Notes: a model not told the origin generated them from the letters alone. Counted from the stretch's first letter, positions 11,782 to 23,795 are shown. The stretch is DNA of 64,000 bases from Typhlomys cinereus (GCA_023101885.1 JALPQD010000125.1:1947501-2011500); one strand, 5' to 3'. Numbers and translations: made by a program.

Positions 11782-12333
11782 TGTTGGGCTTGCCCAAGTA
11801 TAACAGTCTGGGAGTGAGCAGGGCATGGCTTAACACACGGGGCAAAAGATGACGCTGTTAGCTAGTGTTCTAGGCGTAACCCTGATCACATTACACAGAG
11901 TCCTAATTGGCTTATAGGATCCAACATAGATATATGTTTAGTTTGACCTATGCAGAGTGTGTGCTTTACAGACAATTAAGGTAATTGGCTGCCTGTTTCG
12001 CGTGCTTTGATTCTTTGTCTATATAAGCTGATTTGTTACCCACAATAAACTGAGATCTTGCTCTGATAAACTCCCCGTCCATTACCGAGTCTCTGGAGGG
12101 CTGAGGGGGAGGAGTGGGTGGTCAGGCTTTACTTATCTTCGTCATCACAGCCAGGAGCTGTGTAACTGAGTGAGAGAATGAGTGAGTGACCGAGTCTCGC
12201 CTTGACAGACTCCCTGCTCTGTCCGGAGTCCCCTGGATTTGGGTGGGGGTAAAGGGCCTGGAGCACAATTGCCTTTCTCTGCCCCCACGGCCTTGAGCCG
12301 TCACAGTGTGTGCCTGGGAAAATCATCCCAGCA
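11782..12333 (+). mobile_element. Solo LTR of an endogenous retrovirus, probably class II
   Basis: A 552-bp unit starts TGTTGGG and ends CCCAGCA, near-inverted termini bounded by TG...CA as in retroviral LTRs. It is flanked by the 6-bp duplication AGAGAC (11776-11781 and 12334-12339). Removing it and one copy restores the host L1 ORF2 exactly. A TATA box (TATATAAG, 12020-12027) is followed by AATAAA at 12044-12049, which fits U3 then R. No internal retroviral sequence is adjacent, so it is a solo LTR left by LTR-LTR recombination. A 6-bp duplication is typical of class II (ERVK-like) elements, so the class is inferred. Orientation follows TATA and AATAAA on the plus strand. Confidence 0.88.
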
Positions 12334-13800
12334 AGAGACCTTTATAATGAAAATTTTAAAACTCTAAAGAAAGAAATTGCAGAAGACATCAAAAGGTGGA
12401 AATCCCTCCTATGTTCATGGATTGGCAGAATCAATATCACAAAAATGACCATCCTACCAAAGACAATATACAGATTCAATGCTATACCAATCAAAATAAC
12501 AAAACAAAACTTTAAAAAGGTTAATCAAACAATCTCAAAATTCATATGGAGGCAAAAGTACCCAGGATAGCAAAAGCAATGCTGAGTAACAAAAACACTG
12601 CTGGAGGTATCACCATACCAAACCTTAGGCTATACTACAAATCCATCGTTGTAAAAACAGCCTGGTATTGGCTCAAAAATAGACACACATATCAATACAT
12701 AAAGGTTGAAGACCCAAATATAAGCCCACACAACTACAGCCATTTGATCTTTGACAAAGGGGCACAAAAATTCAATGGAAAAAGAACAGCATCCTCAGCA
12801 CATGGTGCTGGCAAAAGTGGATGTCCACACAAAGAAGATTAAAACTCGACTTGTATTTGTCACCATGTGCAAGATTTAATTCCAAATGGATAAGGACCTC
12901 AATATAAGGCCAGACACTATAAAAACCTTATTTGAAAGGGTGGGGAACTCTTTCGAGCTGATTGGAATAGGCCAACATTTCCTATAGGAATCCAATAGCA
13001 CAGTCAATACAACCAACACGCAACAGATGGGATCTTATGAAATTAAAAAGCTTCTGTTCAGACAAAGAGATTGTAACTTGAGCACAAAGGTAACCCACAG
13101 AATGGGAGAAAATCTTCACTAACCTTATATCTGATAGAACTCTATTATCCAGAGTACACAAAGAACTTAGAAAACTAAACACCAATAAACCAAATGGCCC
13201 AATTAAAAAATAGTCCTTGGAACTTAAAAGAAACTTTGCCAGGGAAGAAATCGAAATGTCTAACAAATATCTTAAACAGTGCTCCACATCCTTAGCCATC
13301 AGGGAAATGCAAATCAAAACCTCCCTGAGATATCATCTCACCCTGGTCAGGATGGCAAAAATCCACAACAAAAAAACACCAACAAATGCTGGAGACGATG
13401 TGGTGAGAAGTCAACTCGCTTACATTTTTGGTGGGAATGCAGGCTCATACAACTACTCTGGAGAGCAGTTTGGCGATTATTAAAAAGTTAAAGATTGAAA
13501 TGCCATATGACCCTGCTATTCTACTTTTGGGAATAATCCACCATACAGCAAAAGCTCACCTCGATAGCACAAGCATGACCATGTTCATAGCAACACTGTT
13601 TACAATAGCAAAGTCATGGAATCAACACAAATGCCCAGCCGTTGACAAGTGAATAAGGAAAATGTACATTTATACAATGGAATACTACTCAGTCATGAAA
13701 AATGATGAATTAATGAAATAGATGGAATTAGAAACAATTATATTGAGTGAAGTGTCCCATACACAGAAAATTAAGCACTGTATGTACTCCCTAATAGGTG

Positions 13801-14842
13801 GCTCCTAGTACAAACCCACTTAGTGACACACAAAGACAAATCTCTGTAATACCTACAGTAATTGCGAAGATTATAAGCAGGGAGGGAAGTGGAAAGAGGG
13901 CCCCTCCAGAAACAAGGAGAGAGGGGATCATGCTAAAGCCCAGAAAATAGGCCACCATCATGGACTGCAAGTAAATAATGAGACATCCTTCCTGGTCACT
14001 TGCATCTTTATGGGGTATGATCTCACCAGAAAGGGAGGGCATAGAGTCTTGCTGATAGAAGGTAACCATTCTGCAAATTGGAGACTGCCCCCCCACAGTG
14101 GTCTCCTACTCTTAATCCATCTACCTTTGAATCTACTCTTATAATGTCTCTACTTTAACAGCCTTTTATCTCTGGCCACAGGGTGACATCCAGTACCCAT
14201 CAGGATGGAGCCAAAGGCAGTTCATGAGCAGCAAAACTGAAAAAAAATCAACAAACCACAATTCAGAAAATCAGAGACTTTACTTCAACTACCTGAAACC
14301 ACGCCAGCCTAATCTCTCCCCATCCGCTCAGAGAAATTGTGGAAAACTGGCGGTAAGATTGTAAGAGCCTAAAGATGGGGAGGAGGAATGATATGCAAGA
14401 TACTCCACATAAGTTAGGGCCGAAGCAATCATAATAAGACTTCACATGACCTGCACAATGACCAACATATCACTGAATCTCCAAAGTCTGGATCACAGGC
14501 TCAACCATCCTTAGAGGCAAGTGACTAACAGCCACAGTAGTGTTCCTATACTAAAGGGGAACACAAAAAGAGCTGTAGACAATGCTACTGAGTCCTTACA
14601 CCTCATTAGAGAGGAGGACCCAAAGGGAAGTTTGACATGCACACCAAAAGATGCTCCAGGAATTGGGGCGAGAGGGCACAGGGCGAAGGGGAGGAAGCAG
14701 GCAAGCGAAGGGGAAAGAGAAGGAAAGAGTAAGGGTATCCAGGGAGGGGTGAAGGGAGGGAGGGAAATGGGGTACTTGTCAACTTTATATGAGTGGAAAT
14801 AATAAATAAAAATACGTAAAGAAAGAAAAGAAAAAAATATAT
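13801..14842 (+). repeat. L1 3' UTR of the older sense element
   Basis: Continues from ORF2 through the conserved 3' UTR sentences found in all L1s of this window (CCAGAAACAAGGAGAGAGGG, AGATGGGGAGGAG, a purine-rich tract at 14660-14770). It ends TATGAGTGGAAATAATAAATAAAAATACGTAAAGAAAG plus an A-rich tail near 14842, given here in parts of a continuous tail. Confidence 0.88.
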
Positions 14843-15390
14843 ATGTACTGATAAAATATTTTTCAAAAATATCATTTCTTTGGTTCATCAATGGATTGAA
14901 ATAATAAAAGTAGTATGAAAAAGTTTTAAATACAATTTTGTCTCCTAATATCAGAATTTGTCAGAGTAAATCCCCAAAGGTTCGCCATCAAATACTCAGG
15001 AAAGACAGATATCACTTTCAAATTCCTGTGTTTTGACTTCCTAAGAACAAAAGCCATGAGACCCAGGACCTCAGTTAAGACAGTATTGACATGACTCGTT
15101 GAAGCCACTCCTGGGGACTATGCTTACTCTTCTTCAGCTGCTGTCTGCTACCCAGAAATCAAGATATCTATTGCTCACTTACAGATTTATTGACAAAACA
15201 TTGACTTTTTCACTGTCCTTCATTTGAAACTGTGGCTCTTCCTCTGCATTTTCATTCATGATGCAACCACAAGGAATGTCAGCTCTGAAGAAGTGACAAA
15301 TTGGAAAATCCATTGTTGTTGCAAACCTGGGACTGAGCTTATCAGTCTATTCATAAGGGTGTCACATCCATGATGTAATTTTCACTGTAC
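14843..15390. other. Unassigned sequence downstream of V2R exon 3
   Basis: Relative to the V2R this is the start of intron 3. I looked here for V2R exon 4 on the minus strand and did not find one. A 60-codon minus-strand frame (14926-15108) has no recognisable relative. Confidence 0.5.
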
Positions 15391-16197
15391 CTGCAAGCAT
15401 GGGTGCTCCATTTCCATAGCATTATCTCTTGGCAGTATGTCTATGTTTTGCAGAAGCATTTGATGTTTTGCATGGGCCACAGCATACACCCCATTGTATA
15501 AATCATAGCACTCATCATTCAGAGCCATGTGAAAACTGTGCTGTGGTAACCATTCCATGGAGGAGTTGGATGAGCAGTTGCTCAGTGCTTCATATCCAGA
15601 CTCAAAGAGTGAACAGTTAAAATACATCCACCCCAACCATGACCAAAAAAGGTCTTGTGGCTCTGATGAAATTTTCAATAGTGGGATGTAATCTTTCAGA
15701 TTTAAAATCTTTCCAGGGTGATGTGAAAAAATGAAATTCCCATGAAATGAGTCAAGGGTGAAAGCTTCCTTTCTTGTGTTGACATCAAATTGTGAGGTAG
15801 AAACCCAGATTCTCTGTATTCCCAAGAATTCCCATCTTCTAATACTCACTTCTAGAACAGAATCCATGTCCACAAAAACAACAACAACTTTTGCTGATGA
15901 AGCCATTATCTGGTTATAATACTTTTCAGCTTTTGCTTGGTATGACTTCATGTTATCTGGAATCTCATTCACAAAGGCTAAACAAACTCCATTATTTTGC
16001 ATCTGCTCCCTCAATCTTAAGAGAAATTCAGTGCCCTGGTCATCATCAGAGAGGACCAGCCCCACCCAGGTCCATCCAAAATGAATCATCATTGAGACCA
16101 TAGCAAGAGGGAGAAATGTGTCCTTTCGTGCCATTTGATACAGATGAGGAAAGTTGTCAAGGTCACTGAGAATGGGATGAAATGGCCCAAAGGTTAT
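15391..16197 (-). pseudogene. Vomeronasal type-2 receptor, exon 3 (open)
   Basis: V2Rs are class C GPCRs of vomeronasal neurons that bind pheromone ligands with an N-terminal Venus-flytrap domain. This 807-bp exon encodes 269 residues of that domain without a stop: ITFGPFHPILSDLDNFPHLY, then ARKDTFLPLAMVSMMIHFGW, TWVGLVLSDDDQG, SAKVVVVFVDMDS, WEFLGIQRIWVSTSQFD, and AVAHAKHQMLL near the end. The acceptor is a pyrimidine run ending TTTTTTTAAG before ATAACC. The donor is CAG|GTACAG at 15391/15390. Length and the ITFGPF start match exon 3 of the family. The exon is intact, but exon 2 of the same gene has a frameshift and exons 4-6 are not visible, so I class the locus as a pseudogene, or a partial gene if the rest lies left of the window. 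Confidence 0.93.
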
Positions 16198-16525
16198 CTT
16201 AAAAAAAGAGAACACATGAAATCCAAGCAGAAGAGAACCTAACCTAGATCCTCAAAAATCACATCTGAATTTTGTTCAGAAATATATTTAATAAGAAAAC
16301 AGTGTCATTATCCCATTCTTCATCTTTTATTTCTCCTAAGAACTTACACAAATTTTGGATGACTATTAATATTCTAGAAAATCCTTTTTTAATGCCTTCT
16401 TTCACTTTCCTAAAAAGTTTGTCAGCAATCTGCATTGAGAAGAATCACCCATAGACCCAGTCACCTTTAACTCTCCTTATTCATTCTGTAGAACAGAAGA
16501 AGACAGTGAAGCCTCCCAACCTCAC

Positions 16526-16818
16526 CTGTAGATATTGAAGGGAATTCAGATGAACTGCCAAACTGGAAGACATTTTCCATGATGGTCCTGTAAATACCAC
16601 GTCACAAAACTTGCTGTCATTACAAAAGTAATTAGAATACAGAAGAATATTTTCAGAAATATAAGTGAAATAATCACTAATTGAAAAGTCCGGATCACAA
16701 CTAGTGATAAGAATGTGTAAATGTCATAGACACATTGGGTAAAATGCTGGGGTTTCTGTTTATTTCGTCAGTGGCCAAAAGTAAGGTGAGAGCCTGTTGG
16801 TATTTTCTGGAAGTCAAC
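16526..16818 (-). pseudogene. Vomeronasal type-2 receptor, exon 2 (one frameshift)
   Basis: The exon opens after a CTTTTCAG acceptor and ends at CTACAG|GTGAGG, 293 bp. In the first frame it reads KYQQALTLLLATDEINRNPS then ILPNVSM, typical of V2R exon 2. About 16720 the frame must shift by one base, after which it reads SCDPDFSIS ... FCNDSKFCDVVFTGPSWKMS and ends LNSLQYLQ, joining in phase to ITFGPF of exon 3. One net extra base explains both the stop in the first frame and the length of 293 bp. Phase at the 5' side is 2, matching exon 1. The single lesion implies recent inactivation or a base-calling error. Confidence 0.9.
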
Positions 16819-17645
16819 CTGAAAAGACAGCAAAGTATTCATTATATATGTTGTTCCCAATACAATAACCTACCATCAGATACAAAGAACAGTATATACT
16901 CAATGATATTTAGCCCTCAGATCCCGTTTTGGAAAATGTCACCCATTTGTGCTGATTTGTCCCCAGCACATCTTCCTGAGTGTCTAGATTTCATTCTCCA
17001 GTTGTTGAATAAACATATTGCCCCAAAACTATGGTACTTAGTTGGGTTAACCTTTGTACAGGCTTTGTTAATTACATGCTCTTCTTCCTTAGCACTGATA
17101 ACAGCCAAATTTCAACACAGAATCCATTTCACACCGTGTCAGGATAAAACTGAAAGTCTACTAGTGTCCCAACTAATAAAGATCCTGTTTCTTTAGTCAG
17201 TTTCAGATGCTGAATGCATAGAACACAGTAGCATGAAGTGCTATGATATATCACTGAATATGATCAGTATCTATGAAAACAAATTGCAAAGGGCTGACCC
17301 TTTGTACAGGCTTTGGTAATCACATGCTCAAATGAACCATGAGCAGACATTTTGCTGTGGCCCATTGACAAGGAATTCAAGTGAGTGTTTGAAACATCTT
17401 TCAAGGAAAATGACTGTGTATTCAATGAAATGGACCATGGAACTGGAAGGAGAACTAAGAAAGAAGATTTCCTCTTTTGGCTTGCAGCTGTGTTATGTAG
17501 AGTGTAGGAAGGAAAAAAAAAAGCCTAATGCAGTGCAGAGTGTTTATATGTAGTGTTTCTGCATGTTGAACTAAATCTTTACTCATTCCCAGAGTGTAGT
17601 TTGGCAGAATGGGACAGAACACTTAGAAAGTGTCCATCAACATAC

Positions 17646-17696
17646 TTCACTCTCTCTCTCTCTTTCTCTCCTCTCTCTCTCTCTCTGTCTCTGTGG
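17646..17696. repeat. (CT)n microsatellite in V2R intron 1
   Basis: Imperfect CT/CTTT run interrupted by a few bases. Nothing else is recognisable in the surrounding intron (16819-18010). Confidence 0.9.
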
Positions 17697-18010
17697 TGGG
17701 GGGACTAGGGGGTTCCGAGTGAGTATGCCTGTGGAGGTACAAGGATGACAAAGGAATCACTCAGCATTGCTCTACGTCCTTATTGCTTACTTTTATTGTT
17801 TACCAGAATCTACTTTCAAGGTCTGAAATTGCAAGCTACCTCCATTACCATATGGCATTTTTGTAAGGAATCTGGTTATCTATAGTCAGTTCCTTATTCT
17901 TGGGAGGCAAAAGCTATAATCCCTTAGCTAACTCCTCAGCACTCAAAGTACCTGTAATAAATTGTTCATGATGGTAAACTGAAAGTAAAGTGAATGAAAA
18001 AGCCACTTAC

Positions 18011-18207
18011 CTTAGTACCTCATCGACATTTAAATTATATTCTGATCCAGGGAACACAGTTATTTCATAGTAGAAATAACAGTTGTAAAGATCATCTCTA
18101 TCCTTGTCTCCTTCCTGCTTCATTCTCCAGTAGCAACTGCCTCCCATCTCACTGCACCAGAAAAAAGGATGTTTCAAAAGCAGGAAGACAAACATCAACC
18201 TCAGCAT
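18011..18207 (-). pseudogene. Vomeronasal type-2 receptor, exon 1 (signal peptide)
   Basis: The ATG is at 18205-18207 on the complement. The first residues MLRLMFVFLLLKHPFFWCSE form a signal peptide with a hydrophobic core. They are followed by GGSCYWRMKQEGDKDRDDLY, like the mature N-terminus of V2Rs (a C-x-W-R-x-K-Q segment). The exon ends GTACTAAG|GTAAGT, leaving phase 2, and the leftover AG plus the first G of exon 2 makes an Arg codon. I preferred this ATG over upstream in-frame ones because it starts the signal peptide and matches family starts. Intron 1 is about 1.19 kb and holds a CT-rich microsatellite. Confidence 0.88.
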
Positions 18208-19230
18208 CTTTTTCTCGTCTTCCAGAATGTCAGTTTCAGTCCAAAATGAACCTGTAACATCCAAGAGATGAGTATATGACACATGTGTATTCATGCCTGT
18301 GTCTGCTTTTTTTATTTCTGTAGCTTGTGGGAGATGCAACCAAAATCTTTCCACTATTTATGTCTAGCTCATACCACCTGCTCTAAAATACATTAGAAAC
18401 AGTACCCTAGGGCTAAGCACCTGGCATCCATAACCAGGTGACAAACAGGATGCAAACTTGTTGTGACCATTGCCTCTTCTTGCCTCAGGTGCCATGAGTT
18501 CATTGCTGGCTGTGCCCCAGGTGAGGTGATCTGTGACAGAAAAAGTGCCAGGTCTGTGTCAACAAGCTCATTCTGTAAGTGGGACTTGACATCATGTAAG
18601 TGGGTTTCATCAGAGAATCTGAAGTTAAGTTTTGAGAGAAAGGGTCACAAAGGACACATGTAGTCAGAACTTTGGGAAACACATGCAGCATTGAGTGCTC
18701 CACTGTCCCAGATAAATGAAATCCAGCATGTACCATAATATTTTCTGCGTGATCCATGTGTCATTCCATAGACTTCCCAATAGCTGCACTTGTCCCACAT
18801 AACCTGGAAAACAAGAATCATGCTAAATGCAGACATTTCCAGAGCCTTTTCCAGATGACCTTCACATTGTGTGCTCTCACCAGTGCTAGTCACTTATATT
18901 CACACCTCAGATTATAAATAAAAAAATAGGCCACGTTCAGTGTCAACTGTTACCACAAAGTGATTGACTTAACTATGTTTTATCCTTAATGAGATCATTG
19001 TATTAAATGACACAGGCTTGGCAAGTAATAATTTACCAGGACAAAACGTTCAATCCTCTATTTGTTTTCTATTTACATATATAAAATACAATTTGCACAA
19101 TCAAGGCACAAGTAGGTGAGTTAACTAGTGATAAAATATTTCTTGGGCCATGGACAGAAAATAATGTGTTTTATGTGATTGCACAGAAGAAAAAAGGAAG
19201 CAAGCAACCGCTAAGTGTATGCAATTGTGT
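18208..19230. other. Upstream flank of the V2R, no feature identified
   Basis: Unique-looking sequence 5' of V2R exon 1. It presumably contains the receptor promoter. I see no convincing TATA box, repeat or coding segment. The longest frames (18463-18893) have no recognisable motif. Confidence 0.4.
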
Positions 19231-19542
19231 ATGTTGTGGTGTGTGTGAGTGTGGGGGGTGTGTGTGTGTGTGTGTGCATGTGTGTGTGTGTGTGTGTATA
19301 CCAGAGAATACTTGAATGTCTGTGCTTGTAGAGGGCGAAGGGTATGGTGGGGAATTGTCTTAGATAACCCTATGGCTTTACTGCTCTGCTCTTGGATTTT
19401 TCACACTCCACAGTCCAAGGTTGGAATTACTGGACACCACCATTTCAGTCCCACTTTATTCCATTTGATTCCAAGTATCTGAACTCAACTCCTTCTGCTT
19501 GTGAGGCAGAGGCTTAAACCCCTGAAGCTTTTCTCCAAACCT
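19231..19542 (-). repeat. Old B2-like SINE
   Basis: The plus strand starts with a TG-rich tract (GTGTGTGTGTGCATGTGTGTG), which is the complement of the SINE's CA tail. It ends with GAGGCAGAGGCTTAAACCCC and a decayed complement of the GGTTTGGAGA... head. Diverged. Confidence 0.7.
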
Positions 19543-19805
19543 GTCTATTTTTTTTCGGAAGACACTGATCCCATGTATAGGATTCACACTTGTGGCTCCC
19601 AGGTGAAGCTAATTAGTTCTCAAAAATATCACTTTTATTCATTTTATTACATGAGGAGCTTTAGATACAAAATAAATATTTTCAAGAAAATCCAGCATTT
19701 AGTGCACACTTAGTCACTATTATCACAGACTGTGAGTAGAGTCTTAATCTGCAAGAACCCAATGTTCTCTGTATAGGCTAAGATACCATTTTTTAAGCTG
19801 ACAGT

Positions 19806-20110
19806 TGTGAAATGAAATTTTTATTGAGAATTTTGCATATGCTAATAAAATGAGTTCATGTTCTTGCCCCATCCCTCTCCTCTCCTAACTTTCTTGTGCA
19901 CCCTCACCTCCCTTCACCTATCCAGTTATGTCTCCCCCACCTTCTATCCCTCCACATGTGTAGATAACAGGTTCCATCTGGAGTATCTGTGGTAGATCTG
20001 GGTGACCAGCTCTTTGTGGTAGTATATGTGACTCTTCAGGGGACAAGCTCACAATTGAGGAGTCTCCCATTTTGTGATATAGCACCTGCCAAAGAGATTT
20101 TTTTTGGTGC
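19806..20110 (-). repeat. Probable ancient L1 3' UTR
   Basis: TTTTTATTGAGAATTTTGCA followed by pyrimidine-rich CCATCCCTCTCCTCTCC and GTGGTAGTATATGTG. The middle and end resemble 50380-50600. The layout (A-rich start complement, then pyrimidine tract) is that of an old rodent L1 3' UTR on the minus strand. Confidence 0.45.
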
Positions 20111-20164
20111 TTTTAAAACTGTTGTTGCAAAATGGGATCTAAGGATTTGAACTTAGGACCTTGT

Positions 20165-20465
20165 GTTGGGTATGCTTTTCTGGTATTGGTGTTATTTCCT
20201 AGATGAGGCTATTAGATTATTAGTACATCAATTAAGTCAGGTTTAATAGACAGGGAATGAATATTAATATGTTAGTGCACTTTTATGGTTTACTTTTTTG
20301 TCGATATGTGAGGGTGAATGGTATAGACCCTGAAGTTGTGTGGGTTGTTGGTTGGCTTCATGGAAATGATAAACTAAAGTGACAAATATTTGAGAGGAAC
20401 TAGTTGGTAAAAATATCTTACTTATCTTTGAGCTGGATATGAAGATTCTCTCCCATGAGACTGGC
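20165..20465 (-). repeat. Left arm of inverted repeat: antisense old L1 5' UTR
   Basis: The reverse complement of this arm matches 20659-20957 at about nine bases in ten over 300 bp by eye. Examples are GTCACTTTAGTTTATCATTT and TGACTTAATTGATGTACTAA in both. It is the AT-rich leader part of the old L1 5' UTR, here antisense and facing the sense copy. Confidence 0.85.
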
Positions 20466-20479
20466 CTCAGGCACTGGGT

Positions 20480-21069
20480 AAAGGCCCTAGGCCATGCAAC
20501 AGGGCCAAGGTAATCTGCATGCCCCACTAGCTACTTTGCCCTTCTGCTAGGACCAGACCAGGGCAGAATCCCTGCTCCTCAGTATTCAACAGAGTCCAGA
20601 GAAAACTCAAGAAAAGCACAAGGGGGCAAACAACATACAGATGAAGTCCTCTAAAATCATCCAGTCTCATGGTAGAGAATCTTCACTTCCAGCTCAAAGA
20701 TAAGTAAGATATTTTTACCAACTAGTTCCTCTCAAATATTTGTCACTTTAGTTTATCATTTCCATGTAGCCAACCAAAAGCCCATACAACTTCAGAGTCT
20801 CTACCATTCACTCTCACATATCAACAAAAAAGTAAACCAAAAAAGTGCACTAGCATACTGATCTTCATTCCCTGTCTACTAAACCTGACTTAATTGATGT
20901 ACTAATAATCTAATAGTCTCATCTAAGAAATAACACCAATACCAGAAAAGCATACCCGACTCCAGGTCAAACACAAGTAATAAATGCTCAAGTCTAGTAA
21001 TACTATCTAATTCAGTTCAGTCAAAAACACACAGAAAGAAAAAACAAGGTCATCAGAGATAAAACAGAA
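20480..21069 (+). promoter_or_regulatory. 5' UTR of the old sense L1 at the base of the stack
   Basis: Starts with a decayed 105-bp-type unit (GCATGCCCCACTAGCTACTT, CCTGCTCCTCAG). It continues through the AT-rich leader (right inverted-repeat arm 20659-20957) to the ORF1 start at 21070. Same type as 950-1869. Confidence 0.75.
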
Positions 21070-22431
21070 ATGCCCAGGTCACAGCGCAAATCCATGAGAA
21101 ACAGAAACCAAGACAAGAAATCTCCTACTGAAAGAATTAATCTCATAATGATGGATGCCAACCAGAACAAACTCACATAAATTAGCCACGAAATACATAT
21201 CTAAGAGAATGATTTTCAAAACCTGGTCTTTATTATGAGCAGTACCATGAAAGACGAAATTGCGGAGGAGTGAAATAACTGCATCAACCACTTTGAACAG
21301 GAAACACAACAGACACTTGGAGGTGATGAGAAAAATAGTTCTAGAAACAAAAATAGGCATACAGCAGTTAAAACACTCTCAAGCAGAATTTTCAATTGAA
21401 CTGAAATACAAGTTATCTTCAAACCAGAACTCAAGACAGAGTCTTATCAACAGAACTAATGAAGCAGAAAATGGAGTATCAGATATTGATGACAAAGAGA
21501 ATGAACTAACCAGCTCAATGAAAGAGGTTGTTAAAGTCAAAAAGATATTTGAGCAGAATATTCAGGAGTAATGGGACACCTTGAAGAAGCCTAACATGTG
21601 CATTTATGGAATACCCAAACAAGAGTCCCAATATACCTCACCCGAGAAAATTTTCCAAATTATCATAAAGGAAAACTTTCCTCATCTAAAGAAAGAGAGT
21701 CCCATCCAAATACAAGAGGCATTCTTCACCTCAATCTGATATGACCAAAATAGTAATTTGCTATGATAAATAATACCAGACAAAGGAAATGTGCTGAGAG
21801 CCTCAAGGGAAAAAAGTCACTTTTAAAGGTAAACCTATTAAAATAACAAATGACTTTTCAATGAAAACAGTAAAATCCAGAAGAGTTTGGTGAGAAGTAC
21901 TTCCAGTATTGAATGAGCACAAATATCAACTCAGACTAATATACCCAGCAAAACAATCAGAACGATTGAGGATGAAAGAAAAATTTCCAGCACAAAAACA
22001 ACTTGAGGCTTACATGACCACCAAACCAGGCTGTCAAAAAATGCTAGAAAACTATTCAGGCTTGAAGAAAAGAACAAGCATTTCCAGGAGGATGGACAGG
22101 AAGTACAATACCAACAAAACTACAAATCAAATAACACATTTATGAAAGCCAGTAAACACAAAAAGTGTCAGGAATTAAAAGTAATTACTCCATTCTAACA
22201 CTAAATGTAAATGGAATTAACTCACCAATCAAAAGTCACAGATCACAAACATGGATTAGATATTACAACCCATCCATCTTCTGCTTTCAGGAAACACATC
22301 TAACCAAAAAAGATAGGCACATTCTAAAAGTAAAGGCTGGTCAAAAATTCTGCAAGCTAATGGAACCAGGAAACAAGTAGAAATTTATGCTATCTGACAT
22401 AATGGGCTTTAAAACAAAGAATCATAAAAGA
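21070..22431 (+). pseudogene. Old L1 ORF1 and start of ORF2, decayed
   Basis: ORF1 starts at ATG 21070 (MPRSQRKSMRN). The coiled-coil segment is readable at 21260-21571 (KLSSNQNSRQSLINRTNEAEN). The C-terminal domain follows to about 22110 with stops. ORF2 begins at 22165, where the initiating ATG has become GTG (SGIKSNYSILTLNVNGIN), and continues through the first endonuclease motif (FQETHLTKKDRH) to 22431, where an L1 3' fragment interrupts it. Confidence 0.85.
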
Positions 22432-23567
22432 AAAAATTATACTGAGAGAAGTGTCCCAGACACAGAAAATAAAGTATCATATGTACTCCCTAATAGGTGG
22501 ATCCTAGTACCAAACCCACTTAGTGACATACTCAACTATTAATCTCTGTAATACCTAGAGTAATTGCAAAGATTATAAACAGGAGGGATGCAGAAGGAGG
22601 GGCCACCAGAAACAAAGAGCGAGGGGATCATGTTACAGCAGAGAAAACAGACCACCACCAAGGACTGCAAGTGGGTAATGTGACATCTGGTTAAGTTCAC
22701 AGACTTTCCTTCCTGGTCACTCGCAACTGAGGAGGTTTGATATCACCAGTCAGGGACAGCATAGAGACTAGCAGATAGAAGGTTACCATCCTGCAAATGG
22801 GAGACTGACCCCCCCATCACCATGATCTCCTACTCTTATTCCATCTACCTTTGAATCTACTCTAATAGTAAGACTCTATTTTAACAGCCTTTTATCTCTG
22901 GCTAGAAGGAGACATCCAATATCCATCAGGATGGAGACAAGGGAGGTGTAGAAACAGCAAAACTGAAAAAAAAACCATAATTCAGAACATCAGAGACCCT
23001 ACATTAATCACCTGGAACCAGACCAGCCTAATTGCTCCCCATCATAAAGCTCAGCAAATTTGCAGAAGAGGGGGCAGTAAGATTGTAAGAGCTTAAAGAT
23101 GGGGAGGAGCAATGATAGGCAAGATACTCCACACAAGTTAGGGCCGAAGTAAACGTAATAAGGCTTTGAATGACCTGCGCAATGATTGGCATAGCATTGA
23201 CCCCTCCAAAGTCTAGTATGCCCCCCCAAGTCTAAAATGGATCACAGGAACTAGGATCCTTAGAAGCAAGGGCTTTACAGTACAATAGTGTCCCTATACT
23301 AAAAGGGAACACAAGAAAGGGCTCTAGGCAATGCTACTGAGTCCTCACACCTCATCAGAGAGGAGGACCCAGAAAGAAGTTTGACATTCACACTAAAAGA
23401 TACTCTAGGGAGGGGGGAGGGGCCATTAGGAGAAAGGGAGTGGGAGGGAAAAGAAGGGGGAAAGGGGGGAAGGAGCAAGGGAGTTCGGGGAGGGAGGGAA
23501 GGAGGGGACTGGGGTGCCTATTAAGTTTGTATGAGTGGAAAAAATAAATTAATTAATTAAAAAATAA
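22432..23567 (+). mobile_element. 5'-truncated L1 insertion inside old L1 ORF2
   Basis: Starts at the last ~60 bp of ORF2 (ATACTGAGAGAAGTGTCCCA) and contains a complete 3' UTR with polypurine tract (23400-23500) and A-rich end. The host ORF2 resumes after it. The flanks share an imperfect AAAGAATCAT / AAAGAATATCAT duplication. Typical target-primed, 5'-truncated copy. Confidence 0.85.
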
Positions 23568-23795
23568 AGAATATCATGAGAAATACAGAAGGGTACTACA
23601 TTGTAGTCACAGGTGCAATTCACCAAGAAAACTACACAATACTGAACATATGTCCACCTAATAAGGGCTCCTCCACATTCATTAAGCAAGCATTGCAACG
23701 TCTACACCAAGAAATCAATTCCAAAATAATAGGAACTGGGGAATTCAATACAACCCTCTCAATGTGGTACAGATCAACAGGTCAAAAAATTAATA
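23568..23795 (+). pseudogene. Old L1 ORF2, second segment (endonuclease)
   Basis: Continues the host ORF2: GYYIVVTGAIHQENYTILNI, then GTGEFNTTLSMWYRSTGQK. The last is the [16 protein letters not shown] catalytic segment, with the D replaced by E. The segment ends at TTAATAG, which starts the next insertion's target-site duplication. Confidence 0.85.

Noticed and set aside
12122..12326. Short minus-strand frames inside the LTR
   Set aside because: They overlap the solo LTR and have no retroviral protein motif.
14926..15108. 60-codon minus-strand frame near V2R exon 3 as a possible V2R transmembrane exon
   Set aside because: A weak resemblance to a class C helix did not hold over its length, and splice sites and the expected exon order are absent.
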